A stretch of DNA of 64,000 nt from Chryseobacterium salivictor (GCF_004359195.1 NZ_CP037954.1:2852001-2916000), one strand, 5' to 3'; shown: positions 25,255 to 35,184, counted from the first letter of the stretch. Notes: a model not told the origin generated them from the letters alone. Program-made: numbers and translations.

Positions 25255-27609
25255 TTAAAAGTCAACAAAAATCACCTTTTTTATAGAATGGTAAGCGGAA
25301 ATCTCATCAAACTCCGCCAAACTTTTGCTGACCAAATCTTTATACTCCGCATATTTTTTACCGCGCGGTAATTTTAGTAAAAGTTGGTATTGATACATTA
25401 AATTCAGTTTTCCAATGGGTGATTTTTCAGGACCCAGAATGCATTCTTCCGGTAAATATTTCCTGAGAATTGATCCTAAAAACTGAGAAGCACGATTGAC
25501 CTTATCTTCACGGCGGTGCTTCAGTTCAATCATAATTAATTTGACGAAAGGCGGATACAGAAACTTCTTTCGCTCCGTCAACAAATGTTTATAAATATTG
25601 GGCGAATCGTGCTCTTTTAATAACTGAAAAATCGAATGTTGCGGATTATAGGTTTGAATTAAAACCTTACCGTTTCCTGAAAGCCGACCTGCTCTTCCCG
25701 AAACCTGAGTGATCAGCTGAAATGCCCTTTCTTCTGCGCGAAAATCCTGTACATATAATAAGGAGTCTGCTTTTGGGATTGCGACCAGTTCAATATTCTC
25801 AAAATCTAACCCTTTGGAAATCATCTGCGTACCGACAATAATATCCGTTTCGCCTTCTTCTATTTTTTCGTATAATTTCTCGTAAGCAAATTTCTTGCGC
25901 ATGGAATCCACATCCATCCGATCAACTTCTGCGTCGGGAAAAATTTTCGAAACTTCTTCGTGAATCTGTTCTACCCCAACTCCTCTTACATTCAATTTCT
26001 CAGAATGGCATTTCGGACAGGCTTTCGGTTTCGCCGCTTTTTGCCCGCAATAATGACATTTCATTTCATTATTATATTTGTGATAGGTCATCACGACATC
26101 ACAATTTGAACAGTAATTTACATAACCACAGGTTTCACATTCCACCACATTGGCGTAACCACGGCGATTGTGGAGAATCATGGTTTGCTTTTTATGATCG
26201 AGTTCTTTTCTTATTTCATCAATTAAATGAAGAGAAAAACTTCCGACTAATTTTTTAGTATCCTGCGCTTCTTTAAAATTAATCAGTTCAAATTCCGGAA
26301 TTTTCACATTCCCAAAACGTTCGCCTAAATAAATATAAGTCAGTTTTTCTTTTTTTGCGGCGTAATACGATTCTACAGATGGCGTCGCAGAACCTAATAT
26401 TACGTTGGCACTGTAAAATTTCGCTAAAACCTGAGCAGCATCTTTTGCATTAAAAAAAGGAGAAATTTCCCGTGGTTTATAACTCGAATCATGTTCTTCA
26501 TCCACCACAATTAATCCTAAATTGTGATAAGGCAAAAACAGAGCATTCCTCGTTCCGATAAGGATTTTAATATCATTATTTTTAATTCTGCGCCATACTT
26601 CTACCTTTTCGAAATCGGTCAGTTTCTGATGGTAATACCCCAACTGCCTTCCATATTTCTTCTCTAAACGCTGAACAATCTGTTTGGTCAGAGAAATCTC
26701 TGGAAGCAGAAATAAAACGTTTTTCCCATCATCCACCGTTTCTTCAATTTTTTCTAAATAAACGTGGGTTTTCCCGGAGGAAGTAACGCCATGAAGCAAA
26801 ACATTTTTTCCCTGTTCAAAGGCCTCATCAATTTCAGATTTTGCCTGAAGTTGAATATTACTCAGTTTTTCTAAATCTTCGGTTTCACCTTCGTAACTTT
26901 CCAGACGGTCTTTCTGTAGGTAATATTCCTGAACTAAATCTTTTTCAATCAACGATTTTAATTGAGCGTTGGCAAAGTTTCCTTCATGGAAAACTTCCGA
27001 TTTTTTAATGGGTTTTTCAGGATGTTCTGTTTGTTTTTCTAAAATTAAAAGAAATAATTCCTGTTGTTTACCCGACCGTCTCAGTGATAAAAGAATTTCG
27101 GGAAGATTTGCATTTTTTACTGTTTCTTCATTAATCTTTAAATAAGCAACTTCTTTGGCTTTATATTTTTCCGCAATTTTCTCATCGATTTCGATATACT
27201 GTAAATCGATTAATGATTTAATGGTTTTTACAATATCCCTTTTGGGAATAAAAGCTTCAATTTCCGTCAAATTTATGAGTTGCCGAACTTCCAAAGCCTG
27301 AATAAGATACATTTCATTCACATCTAAATTCTCGAAATCAATGGTGACATTCGGTTTTAATTTCAGATACGTTTCACTTTCCAATTTTAAAGAACCCGGA
27401 AATGAAAAACGATAAATTTCGCCAAGATTACAGAGGTAATAACCCGATAGCCAATCCCAAAACTGGATTTGTTCTTTCGGTAAAATCGGGGAATCATCTA
27501 AAATATTGATAATTTCTTTGGGCACAAATGTTTCTGGTTCCTGATCATGAAGATCGAAAACAATCCCTGTATAGATTTTTTTTCCGCCAAAAGCAACCAA
27601 AACCCGCAT
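25255..27609 (-). CDS. priA: Primosomal protein N' (replication restart helicase PriA)
   Basis: The first ATG gives 784 residues starting MRVLVAFGGKKIYTGIVFDL, but the frame is open upstream to 27756, and that stretch reads FAQVILPLNLKGTFTYKVPD, the conserved PriA N-terminus. No in-frame ATG, GTG or TTG precedes it, so the true start is unclear. Motifs: Walker A GVTSSGKTHVY, DEEHD, eight zinc-binding cysteines (ECETCGYVNYCSNCD; CHYCGQ..CPKCH), and SGRAGR in the helicase C-domain. PriA restarts stalled forks. It is a stand-alone gene. Confidence 0.93.
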   Translation of the reverse strand: MRVLVAFGGKKIYTGIVFDLHDQEPETFVPKEIINILDDSPILPKEQIQFWDWLSGYYLCNLGEIYRFSFPGSLKLESETYLKLKPNVTIDFENLDVNEMYLIQALEVRQLINLTEIEAFIPKRDIVKTIKSLIDLQYIEIDEKIAEKYKAKEVAYLKINEETVKNANLPEILLSLRRSGKQQELFLLILEKQTEHPEKPIKKSEVFHEGNFANAQLKSLIEKDLVQEYYLQKDRLESYEGETEDLEKLSNIQLQAKSEIDEAFEQGKNVLLHGVTSSGKTHVYLEKIEETVDDGKNVLFLLPEISLTKQIVQRLEKKYGRQLGYYHQKLTDFEKVEVWRRIKNNDIKILIGTRNALFLPYHNLGLIVVDEEHDSSYKPREISPFFNAKDAAQVLAKFYSANVILGSATPSVESYYAAKKEKLTYIYLGERFGNVKIPEFELINFKEAQDTKKLVGSFSLHLIDEIRKELDHKKQTMILHNRRGYANVVECETCGYVNYCSNCDVVMTYHKYNNEMKCHYCGQKAAKPKACPKCHSEKLNVRGVGVEQIHEEVSKIFPDAEVDRMDVDSMRKKFAYEKLYEKIEEGETDIIVGTQMISKGLDFENIELVAIPKADSLLYVQDFRAEERAFQLITQVSGRAGRLSGNGKVLIQTYNPQHSIFQLLKEHDSPNIYKHLLTERKKFLYPPFVKLIMIELKHRREDKVNRASQFLGSILRKYLPEECILGPEKSPIGKLNLMYQYQLLLKLPRGKKYAEYKDLVSKSLAEFDEISAYHSIKKVIFVDF

Positions 27610-27821
27610 TCCAATCTGAATGGAAGATACAAGTTCATCGGGAACTTTGTAAGTAAAAGTTCCTTTTAAATTTAAGGGAAGGATGACTTGGGCGAAAGTT
27701 GGTGTGATGATTTTGGTGAGGTGTTGATTTGGTGATGTGACGATGTAATAATTTTCCTACAATTCGATTTACAAATTTAGAAATAAATTTCGGCTAAAAC
27801 CAATGGGTTTTATTTAATAAA

Positions 27822-27853
27822 AAAGGACCGGAATAAATTCCAATCCTTTTATT
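27822..27853 (-). terminator. Terminator after the proline dehydrogenase gene
   Basis: AAAAGGA..GGAAT and ATTCC..TCCTTTT pair around AA, with T-runs in the minus direction. The following 27855-27975 holds GC-richer short inverted strings (GATTCCAACG, GGAACGAATTCG) and no gene. Confidence 0.7.
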
Positions 27854-27980
27854 AGTAACGTTGACGCGGATTCCAACGTTTTTTTTGGAGTTGCATCGGA
27901 ACGAATTCGAATTTTTTTTTCAGCTGCACCGGAATAAGTTACGACGCTGGAATATCGGCCGTTCCTACGGAACTCTGAAT

Positions 27981-29153
27981 TTATTTTCCTTTTCTTCGGT
28001 CTAATTCTTTTTGAATCAAACCTAATTCTCTACCTGTTTGTCCGGCAACGGAAGTATTTTCCTGCGCTCTTCTCGTTAAATATGGAACCACATCTTTTAC
28101 GGGTCCGTACGGAAGATATTTGCACACATTGTATTTTTCTGCACCTAAGTAATAGGTAATATTGTCACTCATTCCGTACAACTGTCCGAAATATATCTGT
28201 GGATGATCGTGAGGCAAGCCCATCGCTTTCATTTTATCCATCACGAGTTCTGTTGATTTCTCGTTGTGCGTTCCGAAAAACGCAGAAACTTTATTCAGAT
28301 TATTTAAAACAAAATCGACCGCTGCATTATAATTTTCGTCAGAAGCCTGTTTGGTAGGCTGAATCGGATCAGGATATTTCATGGCTGCGGCACGTGCTCT
28401 TTCTTTCTCCATATAAGCGCCGCGTACAAATTTGTAGCCCAGGAAATAATTTTTCTCTTTGGCTCTTTCCAAATCTTTGGCCAGATATTCTAATCTTCCG
28501 GTTCGGTACATTTGAACGGTATTCCAGATAATGGCTTTTTCTTTATTGAATTTTTCCATCATTTCATTCACCAAAGCGTCGGTAGCATCCTGCATCCAGG
28601 TTTCTTCGGCATCGATCATCAATATTACATTTCTGTCAAAAGCCATTTGACAGACTTCGTCATATCTTTTGACGACTCTCGCCCACTCTTCTTTTTGTGA
28701 AGTCGTTAATTCTACTTTTTTCCCTACTTCTTCGTAAATTTCAATGCGGCCAAAACCTGTTGGTTTAAAAACCACGAACGGAATCGCTGGGTTTCCTTCA
28801 GCAAATTTGATATTCTGCTTGATTTCGGTACATGTATCATTAAAAACTTTTTCTTCTGCTTTTCCTTCAATGGCATAATCAAAAATACTTCCCACATGAT
28901 GCTTAAACATCTGCTTCACTACTTTCATGCTTTCTTCGTGGGTTTCGCCACCACAAAACTGCTCGAACAAAGTCTGCTTCACAATATCGGTTACGAACGG
29001 AAAATTATTCTTGACTGTAAAATTCAGCGCAGAAATTCCAATATTTGTAATTACCGGTTGTTCAATGGCCTTGAACATCCAATACGCTTTTTTCAGCTGA
29101 GAATCTGTTTTGTCTGCAAACGCAATTTGGGTATTGTTGAAAATGCTCATCAT
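27981..29153 (-). CDS. Proline dehydrogenase
   Basis: 390 residues, a stand-alone PRODH (beta/alpha-barrel with FAD), with no P5C dehydrogenase domain as in E. coli PutA. Family blocks are clear: VILMIDAEETWMQDATDALV, IWNTVQMYRTGRLEYLAKDL, FVRGAYMEKERARA, and YLTRRAQENTS near the C-terminus. It oxidises proline to pyrroline-5-carboxylate, passing electrons to quinone. aroB is divergent, with 88 bp between them holding promoters for both. Confidence 0.95.
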   Translation of the reverse strand: MMSIFNNTQIAFADKTDSQLKKAYWMFKAIEQPVITNIGISALNFTVKNNFPFVTDIVKQTLFEQFCGGETHEESMKVVKQMFKHHVGSIFDYAIEGKAEEKVFNDTCTEIKQNIKFAEGNPAIPFVVFKPTGFGRIEIYEEVGKKVELTTSQKEEWARVVKRYDEVCQMAFDRNVILMIDAEETWMQDATDALVNEMMEKFNKEKAIIWNTVQMYRTGRLEYLAKDLERAKEKNYFLGYKFVRGAYMEKERARAAAMKYPDPIQPTKQASDENYNAAVDFVLNNLNKVSAFFGTHNEKSTELVMDKMKAMGLPHDHPQIYFGQLYGMSDNITYYLGAEKYNVCKYLPYGPVKDVVPYLTRRAQENTSVAGQTGRELGLIQKELDRRKGK

Positions 29154-29170
29154 ATTTTTTTAAATTAGAG

Positions 29171-29178
29171 CAAATTTA
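29171..29178 (-). promoter_or_regulatory. Candidate -7 box for proline dehydrogenase
   Basis: The minus strand reads TAAATTTG, 17 bp before the ATG at 29153. A second box for aroB on the plus strand, TAATTTTG, lies at 29216-29223. Confidence 0.45.
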
Positions 29179-29241
29179 ATAATACTGAATGGATTGATAA
29201 AACTAAATTAAAGTTTAATTTTGTGATAAATTTCAGTATCA

Positions 29242-30282
29242 ATGATTTCAATTTTAGATCACGATTTCTCGCAACTCAACAATTTTCTCACTATCTTACA
29301 ACCTACTCAACTTTTAATTTTAGTGGATGAAAATACCCACGAATATTGTCTCCCAACGCTTCTTGGCAATCTGGAAACCGAAATTCCTTTTGAAATCATT
29401 GAAATCGAAGCGGGTGAAGAACTGAAAACGTTGGAAACGGCAGCCCAGCTTTGGGAAATCTTGACCGAATTTGAAACCGACCGGAAAGCATTGATGATCA
29501 ATTTGGGCGGCGGCGTAATCACCGATATGGGTGGATTTATCGCCTCAACTTACAAAAGAGGAATTCCCTTCATCAATATTCCGACGACGCTTTTAGGAAT
29601 GTGCGATGCTTCAATTGGTGGAAAAACAGGAATTGACCACCAGTTCCTGAAAAACATTATCGGAACGTTCGCTCATCCGGAACATATTTTTGTCTTTCCG
29701 GAATTTCTGAACACCTTACCTTTTGAGCAACTGAGAAGCGGTTTTGCCGAAATGCTGAAACATGGATTGATTGCAGATCAAAATCATTGGAAAGATTTAA
29801 TTTCGATTAAAGATCTAACGGCAGAAAATATATTTCCTTTCATTGAAAGGTCGATGAATATTAAGCAGAATGTAGTGGGACAGGATTTCAGGGAACAAAA
29901 CATCCGGAAAACGCTGAATTTCGGTCATACCATAGGTCATGCGGTTGAAAGTTTATTTCTCTTAAAAGGAAAACCCATCACGCATGGTGAGGCCGTTGCA
30001 ATGGGCATGATCTGCGAAACGAGAATTTCAAAACTTCAAGATTTAATTTCAGAGGAAACCGAAACTCAGATTATTTCTTCTCTAAGAAAGTTTTATCCTC
30101 ATTTGGATATCACTGAATTTTCACCGGAAGAAATTTTAAATTTAATGAAAAATGACAAAAAGAATTCTTTTGGAAATATTAATTTTTCTTTAATTAAAAG
30201 AATCGGAAATGCAACTTTTGATTGTTCTATTCCTATCGAAAACATAAAAGAGGCTTTAATTTATTATCAAAAATTAGATTAA
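29242..30282 (+). CDS. aroB: 3-dehydroquinate synthase
   Basis: 346 residues (362 in E. coli). The NAD-binding block GGGVITDMGGFIASTYKRG, the metal and substrate histidines in KTLNFGHTIGHAVE, and the motif SIGGKTGIDH are all present. It converts DAHP to 3-dehydroquinate in the shikimate pathway. It stands alone, with its own promoter and terminator; no other aro gene is in the window. Confidence 0.96.
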   Translation: MISILDHDFSQLNNFLTILQPTQLLILVDENTHEYCLPTLLGNLETEIPFEIIEIEAGEELKTLETAAQLWEILTEFETDRKALMINLGGGVITDMGGFIASTYKRGIPFINIPTTLLGMCDASIGGKTGIDHQFLKNIIGTFAHPEHIFVFPEFLNTLPFEQLRSGFAEMLKHGLIADQNHWKDLISIKDLTAENIFPFIERSMNIKQNVVGQDFREQNIRKTLNFGHTIGHAVESLFLLKGKPITHGEAVAMGMICETRISKLQDLISEETETQIISSLRKFYPHLDITEFSPEEILNLMKNDKKNSFGNINFSLIKRIGNATFDCSIPIENIKEALIYYQKLD

Positions 30283-30302
30283 TTAGTAAATTTCGCTAAA
30301 TT

Positions 30303-30337
30303 AGATCCCTAACCTCAATGAGATTGGGGATCTTTTA
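30303..30337 (+). terminator. Terminator after aroB
   Basis: AGATCCC and GGGATCT pair around a 17-nt loop, followed by TTTTATTTT. Confidence 0.75.
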
Positions 30338-30577
30338 TTTTAATTTTAAACTGTTAATCAACAATCACTTACGATAAATACGATTTAAACCATCGTTTAA
30401 TTTATATAAATTCATTCTGATTTTGGCACACCATTTGAAAGTACTGACTCGTAAAACAAAATTTAAAATGTAATGATAATCAGGATTTACTTATTTTAGA
30501 AATTAAAACATTAATTTTTTGAACAAAATAAAATCCTATTATCAAAAACGTAAAATTAATCAGAAAAATTTAACATT

Positions 30578-31183
30578 ATGAAAAAGTTAGTATTAAGTGC
30601 AGCAATTGCAATAAGTTCATTGACATTCGCACAACAGTTTGGTATTAAAGCAGGCATGAACGTATCATCACTTTCTACTGAAGAAGGTTTAAGCGATCAA
30701 GGTTCTAAAATTGGATTCAATGCAGGGGTATTCATGAACGCTCCTTTAGCAGAAAACTTCAGTATTCAGCCAGAGCTTTTGTATTCACAAATGGGTGAAA
30801 AATACAATCAAACCATTTCAGGAACTACATACGCCAGATCAAAACATTTAGATTATGTTACTTTACCGGTAATGTTCCAGTACAATGCAACACCTTCGTT
30901 TTATTTAGAGGCAGGCCCGGAATTCGGTTTGTTGGTAAGTGCTAAAAACAAATTCACAAACGAATCAGCCAACACCACTATTGGGGAATCTGCAAACTAC
31001 AAAGATGATTTGAATGCATTTAACTTCGGTGTAGGTCTTGGTGCAGGTTACTACTTCACTCCGAATGTAGGTTTAACTGCAAGATATGTCGCTGGTGTAA
31101 CAGATATTGCAAAAGAAAGACCTAGTGGGTCAAGCGCAGTTAGAAACAACGTATTCCAAGTAGGTTTGGCTTATAAATTCTAA
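30578..31183 (+). CDS. Outer-membrane beta-barrel protein (PorT-like)
   Basis: 201 residues. Signal peptide MKKLVLSAAIAISSLTFA is followed by QQFGIKAGMNVSSLS, the common opening of PorT-like barrels (Pfam outer membrane beta-barrel 2). Strand pairs such as FSIQPELLYSQMGEKYNQ and PSFYLEAGPEFGLLVSAKNK follow, and it ends VGLAYKF with the terminal Phe that BAM recognises. No function is known. It is monocistronic with a strong terminator. The 295-bp upstream gap is AT-rich and shows no other gene. Confidence 0.88.
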   Translation: MKKLVLSAAIAISSLTFAQQFGIKAGMNVSSLSTEEGLSDQGSKIGFNAGVFMNAPLAENFSIQPELLYSQMGEKYNQTISGTTYARSKHLDYVTLPVMFQYNATPSFYLEAGPEFGLLVSAKNKFTNESANTTIGESANYKDDLNAFNFGVGLGAGYYFTPNVGLTARYVAGVTDIAKERPSGSSAVRNNVFQVGLAYKF

Positions 31184-31210
31184 GAACACATTTTATACAT
31201 ATTATTAAGA

Positions 31211-31240
31211 AAGGTTGGGAAATAATTCCCAACCTTTTTT
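31211..31240 (+). terminator. Terminator after the PorT-like gene
   Basis: AAGGTTGGGAA and TTCCCAACCTT pair perfectly around ATAA, followed by T7. It abuts the purF stop on the other strand. Confidence 0.88.
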
Positions 31241-32730
31241 TATTCATCTTTAAAATCTGGATTTGGCCCTACCGGAACGGGATATTTTTCAGTGAAGCAA
31301 CCAAAACAATGGTCGGAACTGCCGAGGATATCTTTGAGATTAGCCATGCTCAAAAATTCGAGGGAATCAACTCCCAGATATTTCCGTAATTCTTCTACAC
31401 TCATATTGGCCGAAATCAAATCGTCTTTTGTTGGCGTATCTATTCCTAGATAGCACGGTGCAATAATCGGCGGCGAAACACTTCGGAAGTGAATTTCCCT
31501 TACACCCGCATCTTTCAGAATTTTTACCAACCGCTTGGAAGTCGTGCCGCGAACAATTGAATCATCGATGATAACTACCCTTTTTCCTTTAATTTCAGAA
31601 ATAATAGGATTGAGTTTCAGGTTGACAATCCGCTCGCGCATTTCCTGAGTGGGAACAATAAAACTTCTGCCGATGTATCTGTTCTTAATCAAAACAGGAC
31701 GGAACGGGATACCGGAAGCGATTGAAAAACCAATGGCCGCAGGAACTCCCGAATCCGGAACTCCGATGACGATATCTGCTTCTACAGGCGCCTGCTCCCA
31801 AATTTTCTTCCCTGATTTTTCCCTGATTTCATGAACATTAAGTCCTTCCATGATGGAATCCGGTCTGGCAAAATAAATATATTCGAAAGCACAGGTCCTT
31901 TTTTCACAGTTTTCTTTAACCATAAAACTTTGTAAACCGGTTTCATTTTCGTTGGTATAAATAATTTCTCCAGGCAAAATATCCCTGACATATTGCGCAC
32001 CCACCGCATCTAAAGCTACGGATTCGGAAGCGACAACATACGTTTTCTCATCAATCGCTCCTAAAACCAACGGGCGGATTCCATGAAAATCACGGAATGC
32101 AAAGAATTTATTTCTGGTCATTCCGACGACGGAATATGCTCCTTCAATTTTTTCCATGGTAGTTTTGATGGCTGCACGCAGGCCTAAATCCAGGTGTTTC
32201 TGAATTAATCTCAGAATAACTTCAGAGTCTGAGGTGGCCCTGAATACAACTCCTTCTGCTTCCAGTTCTCTTTTTAATTCCGCAGCATTGGTTAAATTTC
32301 CGTTGTGTGCAATCGAAAGAATAATTTGATCATATTCGTTCTTGGCAAAAAATGGCTGGAAATTATATTTCTTTTTGTCGCCAGCCGTCGTATACCGTGT
32401 ATGTCCGATGGCTGAATTGCCCATGAAGGTTTCCGGTTCCCGTATTTCTTTAAATACATCTAAAACCAGTCCTTCATCTTTAATATTAAAAATTTTTCCG
32501 CTTTTCATCACCGAAATACCGCAAGCTTCCTGACCACGATGCTGCAAAGCAAAAAGACCAAACTGCGAAAGCGAAAAGGTATCGACATTATGGTCGGAAT
32601 ACAATCCGAAAATACCGCATTCTTCAGCAGGTGCGTCAAACGGCTCATCTGTTTTGAGCAGATTTCTGCCGTACGTATTTTCCTTAAACTGATTTAAATA
32701 ATCCTCTCTGTATTGTTGTAAATCTTTCAT
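31240..32730 (-). CDS. purF: Amidophosphoribosyltransferase
   Basis: 496 residues. The catalytic N-terminal cysteine is Cys38 in AEECGIFGLY, so a 37-residue propeptide must be removed, as in Bacillus-type PurF. Four cysteines that fit an iron-sulfur cluster are seen (KRTCAFEY, APCYLGID, DHCFGCFT). The PRPP site is VVIIDDSIVRGTTS. It makes phosphoribosylamine from PRPP and glutamine, the first purine step. purC is 79 bp upstream on the same strand. Confidence 0.96.
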   Translation of the reverse strand: MKDLQQYREDYLNQFKENTYGRNLLKTDEPFDAPAEECGIFGLYSDHNVDTFSLSQFGLFALQHRGQEACGISVMKSGKIFNIKDEGLVLDVFKEIREPETFMGNSAIGHTRYTTAGDKKKYNFQPFFAKNEYDQIILSIAHNGNLTNAAELKRELEAEGVVFRATSDSEVILRLIQKHLDLGLRAAIKTTMEKIEGAYSVVGMTRNKFFAFRDFHGIRPLVLGAIDEKTYVVASESVALDAVGAQYVRDILPGEIIYTNENETGLQSFMVKENCEKRTCAFEYIYFARPDSIMEGLNVHEIREKSGKKIWEQAPVEADIVIGVPDSGVPAAIGFSIASGIPFRPVLIKNRYIGRSFIVPTQEMRERIVNLKLNPIISEIKGKRVVIIDDSIVRGTTSKRLVKILKDAGVREIHFRSVSPPIIAPCYLGIDTPTKDDLISANMSVEELRKYLGVDSLEFLSMANLKDILGSSDHCFGCFTEKYPVPVGPNPDFKDE

Positions 32731-32809
32731 TTTATCCTCACCCCAACCCTCTCCGAAGAAGAGGAAGCTGGATTTATTAATAAAACACGACTTCGTGTTT
32801 CAATGATTT

Positions 32810-33529
32810 TTATTTGTTTAATACTTTTTTCAATCTTTCATAGATCTCCACATACGCTTCGGTTACTTCTCCCAAATCGCGTCTGAAACGGTCTTTGTCA
32901 AGTTTCTTCATCGTATCTTTATCCCAAAGCCTGCAGGTATCCGGTGAGATTTCGTCGGCTAAAATTATTTTGCCATGGGAATCTTTCCCCAGTTCAATTT
33001 TGAAATCTACCAGTATGATGTTCATCTGATCAAAAAGTTCAATCAGAATATCATTAATATCTGACGACAGTTCATACATTTCATCGAGTTCATCGTAAGT
33101 CGCAGCACCGAGGAAAACCGCGTGATGGTCGTTTATTAAAGGATCTCCAAGATCATCTCTTTTATAACAGATATCGAAAATGGTCACTGGGGATTTAATT
33201 CCTTCTTCCACGCCTAATCTCTGTGCCATACTTCCGGCAGAGTAATTGCGAACCACCATTTCCAGAGGAATGATGTGTACTTTCTTTACAAGCTGTTCTC
33301 TCTCGTCTAATTTTTTAATAAAGTGAGTCGGAATTCCTTTGTGGTTTAAATAATCGAAAATCAACGTGGTAATCGCGTTGTTCATTTCACCTTTTAAGTC
33401 CACACTCCCTTTTTTCTGTGCATTGAAAGCGGTTGCATCATCTTTGAAACGGACAATCACCTCGTTTGGATTATCGGTTTCGAAAACCTGCTTTGCCTTT
33501 CCTTCATAAAGCATTGCTCCTTTTGTCAT
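32810..33529 (-). CDS. purC: Phosphoribosylaminoimidazole-succinocarboxamide synthase
   Basis: 239 residues (237 in E. coli). It has the SAICAR synthetase pattern: [19 protein letters not shown] at the N-terminus, [15 protein letters not shown], and [21 protein letters not shown]. It ligates aspartate to CAIR with ATP. The gene order purF-purC, then (after the satD module) purL and purB, all on the minus strand, points to a purine cluster that has been interrupted. Confidence 0.96.
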   Translation of the reverse strand: MTKGAMLYEGKAKQVFETDNPNEVIVRFKDDATAFNAQKKGSVDLKGEMNNAITTLIFDYLNHKGIPTHFIKKLDEREQLVKKVHIIPLEMVVRNYSAGSMAQRLGVEEGIKSPVTIFDICYKRDDLGDPLINDHHAVFLGAATYDELDEMYELSSDINDILIELFDQMNIILVDFKIELGKDSHGKIILADEISPDTCRLWDKDTMKKLDKDRFRRDLGEVTEAYVEIYERLKKVLNK

Positions 33530-33585
33530 TTTTTACTTTTTATTGATTTATTTTTTACTTTTTAGTCTTGAACAAAACCCTTCTT

Positions 33586-33718
33586 TTATTACCGCAAAAG
33601 CCACAAAAGAGATGTTTGAAAAAAAATTACAAAAGATTGCAAAATGTTAAACTTATATTTTGTCCGCTTTTGAACAACTTATAACCTTGAAATCTTTTGT
33701 TTCTTTTGCGGTTAAAAA
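33586..33718. repeat. MITE-like palindromic repeat, copy 1
   Basis: The ends TTTATTACCGCAAAAG and CTTTTGCGGTTAAAAAC are near-perfect inverted repeats. Internally it shares ACAAAAGATTGCAAAATG with the related copy at 35253-35395 (TTCAAAAGAATGCAAAATG). It has no reading frame. The two copies flank the satD/DUF3307 pair. Confidence 0.7.
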
Positions 33719-33743
33719 CCTCCTAATTAATATACCTTTTATT

Positions 33744-34445
33744 TTAAATTTTTATCAAAATTCCCGTAAGAACTGCGATGCCAAAACTCAGCAAAGTTCC
33801 TATTAATACATACTCTGTGAGTTTTCTCTGTTTTGCTTCGGCCAAATCACTGAACCTGAAAACCGACTTTGCGGCGATCATAAAACCTACGCCTTCCCAA
33901 TGATTGACCAAAATGAATACGAAGACCAAAAGCCGCTCGAGAATACCAATATATTTTCCGGCATTGACCAGAGATTCTGTTTGTAATTTGCTGTGTTCTA
34001 TGGTAACCGGCGTCCAAATTGATATGATTATTTTAATCAATATAGAAGATGGAACAGTGAGAAAAACCAAGGCGGTAAGCAATTTTAAAGTTTCGTGGTT
34101 GAAGAAATCTTCCCATCTGAAATAAGGAAAATAAAAAACCGACAGTATTCCGATGACTGAGAGATGGGCAGCCTGATCGATAAAAAACCAGGTTCTTTTG
34201 GTCTTCGCATTTTGAAACTGCAGTTTTGCCCAATCGATCAAAAAATGGGTAACGCCAATCATTACAGCAATCCACCAAAGATTCAAATCCCATAAAAAAA
34301 TCAGGGCGAGAACTGCATGCAATAAAACATGGATATATAAATAAAAACTTCTACCCTTTTTTTTCTCTTTATCGGCCACCCAAAAATTAGGCTGAAGAAT
34401 AAAATCTCCTAATAAATGGGCCAATATGAGAGGAATGAAAATCAT
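33744..34445 (-). CDS. DUF3307 integral membrane protein
   Basis: 233 residues with six or so membrane segments. The start MIFIPLILAHLLGDFILQPN, with HLLGDF, is the DUF3307 signature, and the segments WWIAVMIGVTHFLIDWAKLQ (HFLID) and later hydrophobic helices agree. The function is not established. Its ATG directly follows the satD stop (TAAATG), so the two are translationally coupled. Transport or membrane signalling linked to SatD is inference. Confidence 0.85.
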   Translation of the reverse strand: MIFIPLILAHLLGDFILQPNFWVADKEKKKGRSFYLYIHVLLHAVLALIFLWDLNLWWIAVMIGVTHFLIDWAKLQFQNAKTKRTWFFIDQAAHLSVIGILSVFYFPYFRWEDFFNHETLKLLTALVFLTVPSSILIKIIISIWTPVTIEHSKLQTESLVNAGKYIGILERLLVFVFILVNHWEGVGFMIAAKSVFRFSDLAEAKQRKLTEYVLIGTLLSFGIAVLTGILIKI

Positions 34446-35051
34446 TTATAATTCTGATATTTTCTTTCTGAAGAATTGATCGGTTTCCTGTAATAATTCG
34501 AAATTAGCTCTTTTAACCCTTTGACTTACTGATGACTGCGTGATATTTAATTCTCTTGCGAGCTCTTCCTGAGTCAACTCTGAATTTCGGAGAAGCTGAT
34601 GAATAATCTCCGCAGTTGCTGCAGTCCAACTGTCAAAATCGAGGGAAGCCCATTTGAAAAGAATATTTAAATCGCGGTTTACTTTGTCATTTTCGGTTTG
34701 TATCGACAGTGTTTTTCCCTGAGATTTTATTTCAGTGAGTAATCTTCCCGAATTCACATAAGCCGAACCGTTTGATTCTGTAATTTTTTCAGACCGAAAT
34801 ACTTCGTTTCCGATGCCGATTGCCAGACGTACATCTAAATTTTCAAAAGTTCTGATAAGCGATTTCAACAGTAACGCCTTGCGAAATACTTCATCAACGC
34901 TGCATTTTAACTGAAATTCATCACCCCGGTATATTTCCCAGTTCTCAGGCGCCGCTGACCATGATTCCAACAACTCCTTCAGTTTTGGGAGCCACAACTC
35001 AGAATCGGACTTTTGAGAATTAATAATATCACCGGTAATAATTGCAATCAT
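34446..35051 (-). CDS. SatD-family protein with C-terminal helix-turn-helix
   Basis: 201 residues. It begins MIAIITGDIINSQKSDSELW, the hallmark start of SatD-family proteins. Residues about 152-190 (LTQEELARELNITQSSVSQR) form a clear helix-turn-helix. The family name comes from the streptococcal sat operon, but the biochemistry is unclear. Upstream (35059-35184) lie seven copies of a TTATAAG half-site, so self-regulation is likely. It is coupled to the DUF3307 gene. Confidence 0.85.
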   Translation of the reverse strand: MIAIITGDIINSQKSDSELWLPKLKELLESWSAAPENWEIYRGDEFQLKCSVDEVFRKALLLKSLIRTFENLDVRLAIGIGNEVFRSEKITESNGSAYVNSGRLLTEIKSQGKTLSIQTENDKVNRDLNILFKWASLDFDSWTAATAEIIHQLLRNSELTQEELARELNITQSSVSQRVKRANFELLQETDQFFRKKISEL

Positions 35052-35058
35052 GATTCAA

Positions 35059-35184
35059 ATATAAGCATTATTCCTTATAAATTCAAATTATAAGGCAAAC
35101 ACCTTATAATGTTTTGTTAAAACTGAGTTCAGAATATAAGCTAATTCACTAATATGTATTCAATATAAGCAAAATGACTTATAA
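35059..35184 (-). promoter_or_regulatory. Cluster of TTATAAG half-sites upstream of satD
   Basis: The best site is the 23-bp inverted repeat CCTTATAA (35073-35080) / TTATAAGG (35088-35095) with a 7-bp spacer. Further half-sites: ATATAAG at 35059-35065, 35134-35140 and 35164-35170; CTTATAA at 35103-35109 and 35178-35184. Seven half-sites lie within 126 bp and start 8 bp before the satD ATG, as expected for a repressor operator. Confidence 0.65.

Noticed and set aside
31240..32730. Misannotated long N-terminus of purF
   Set aside because: A propeptide before the catalytic cysteine is normal for the iron-sulfur type of PurF; 37 residues is long, but the reading is consistent.
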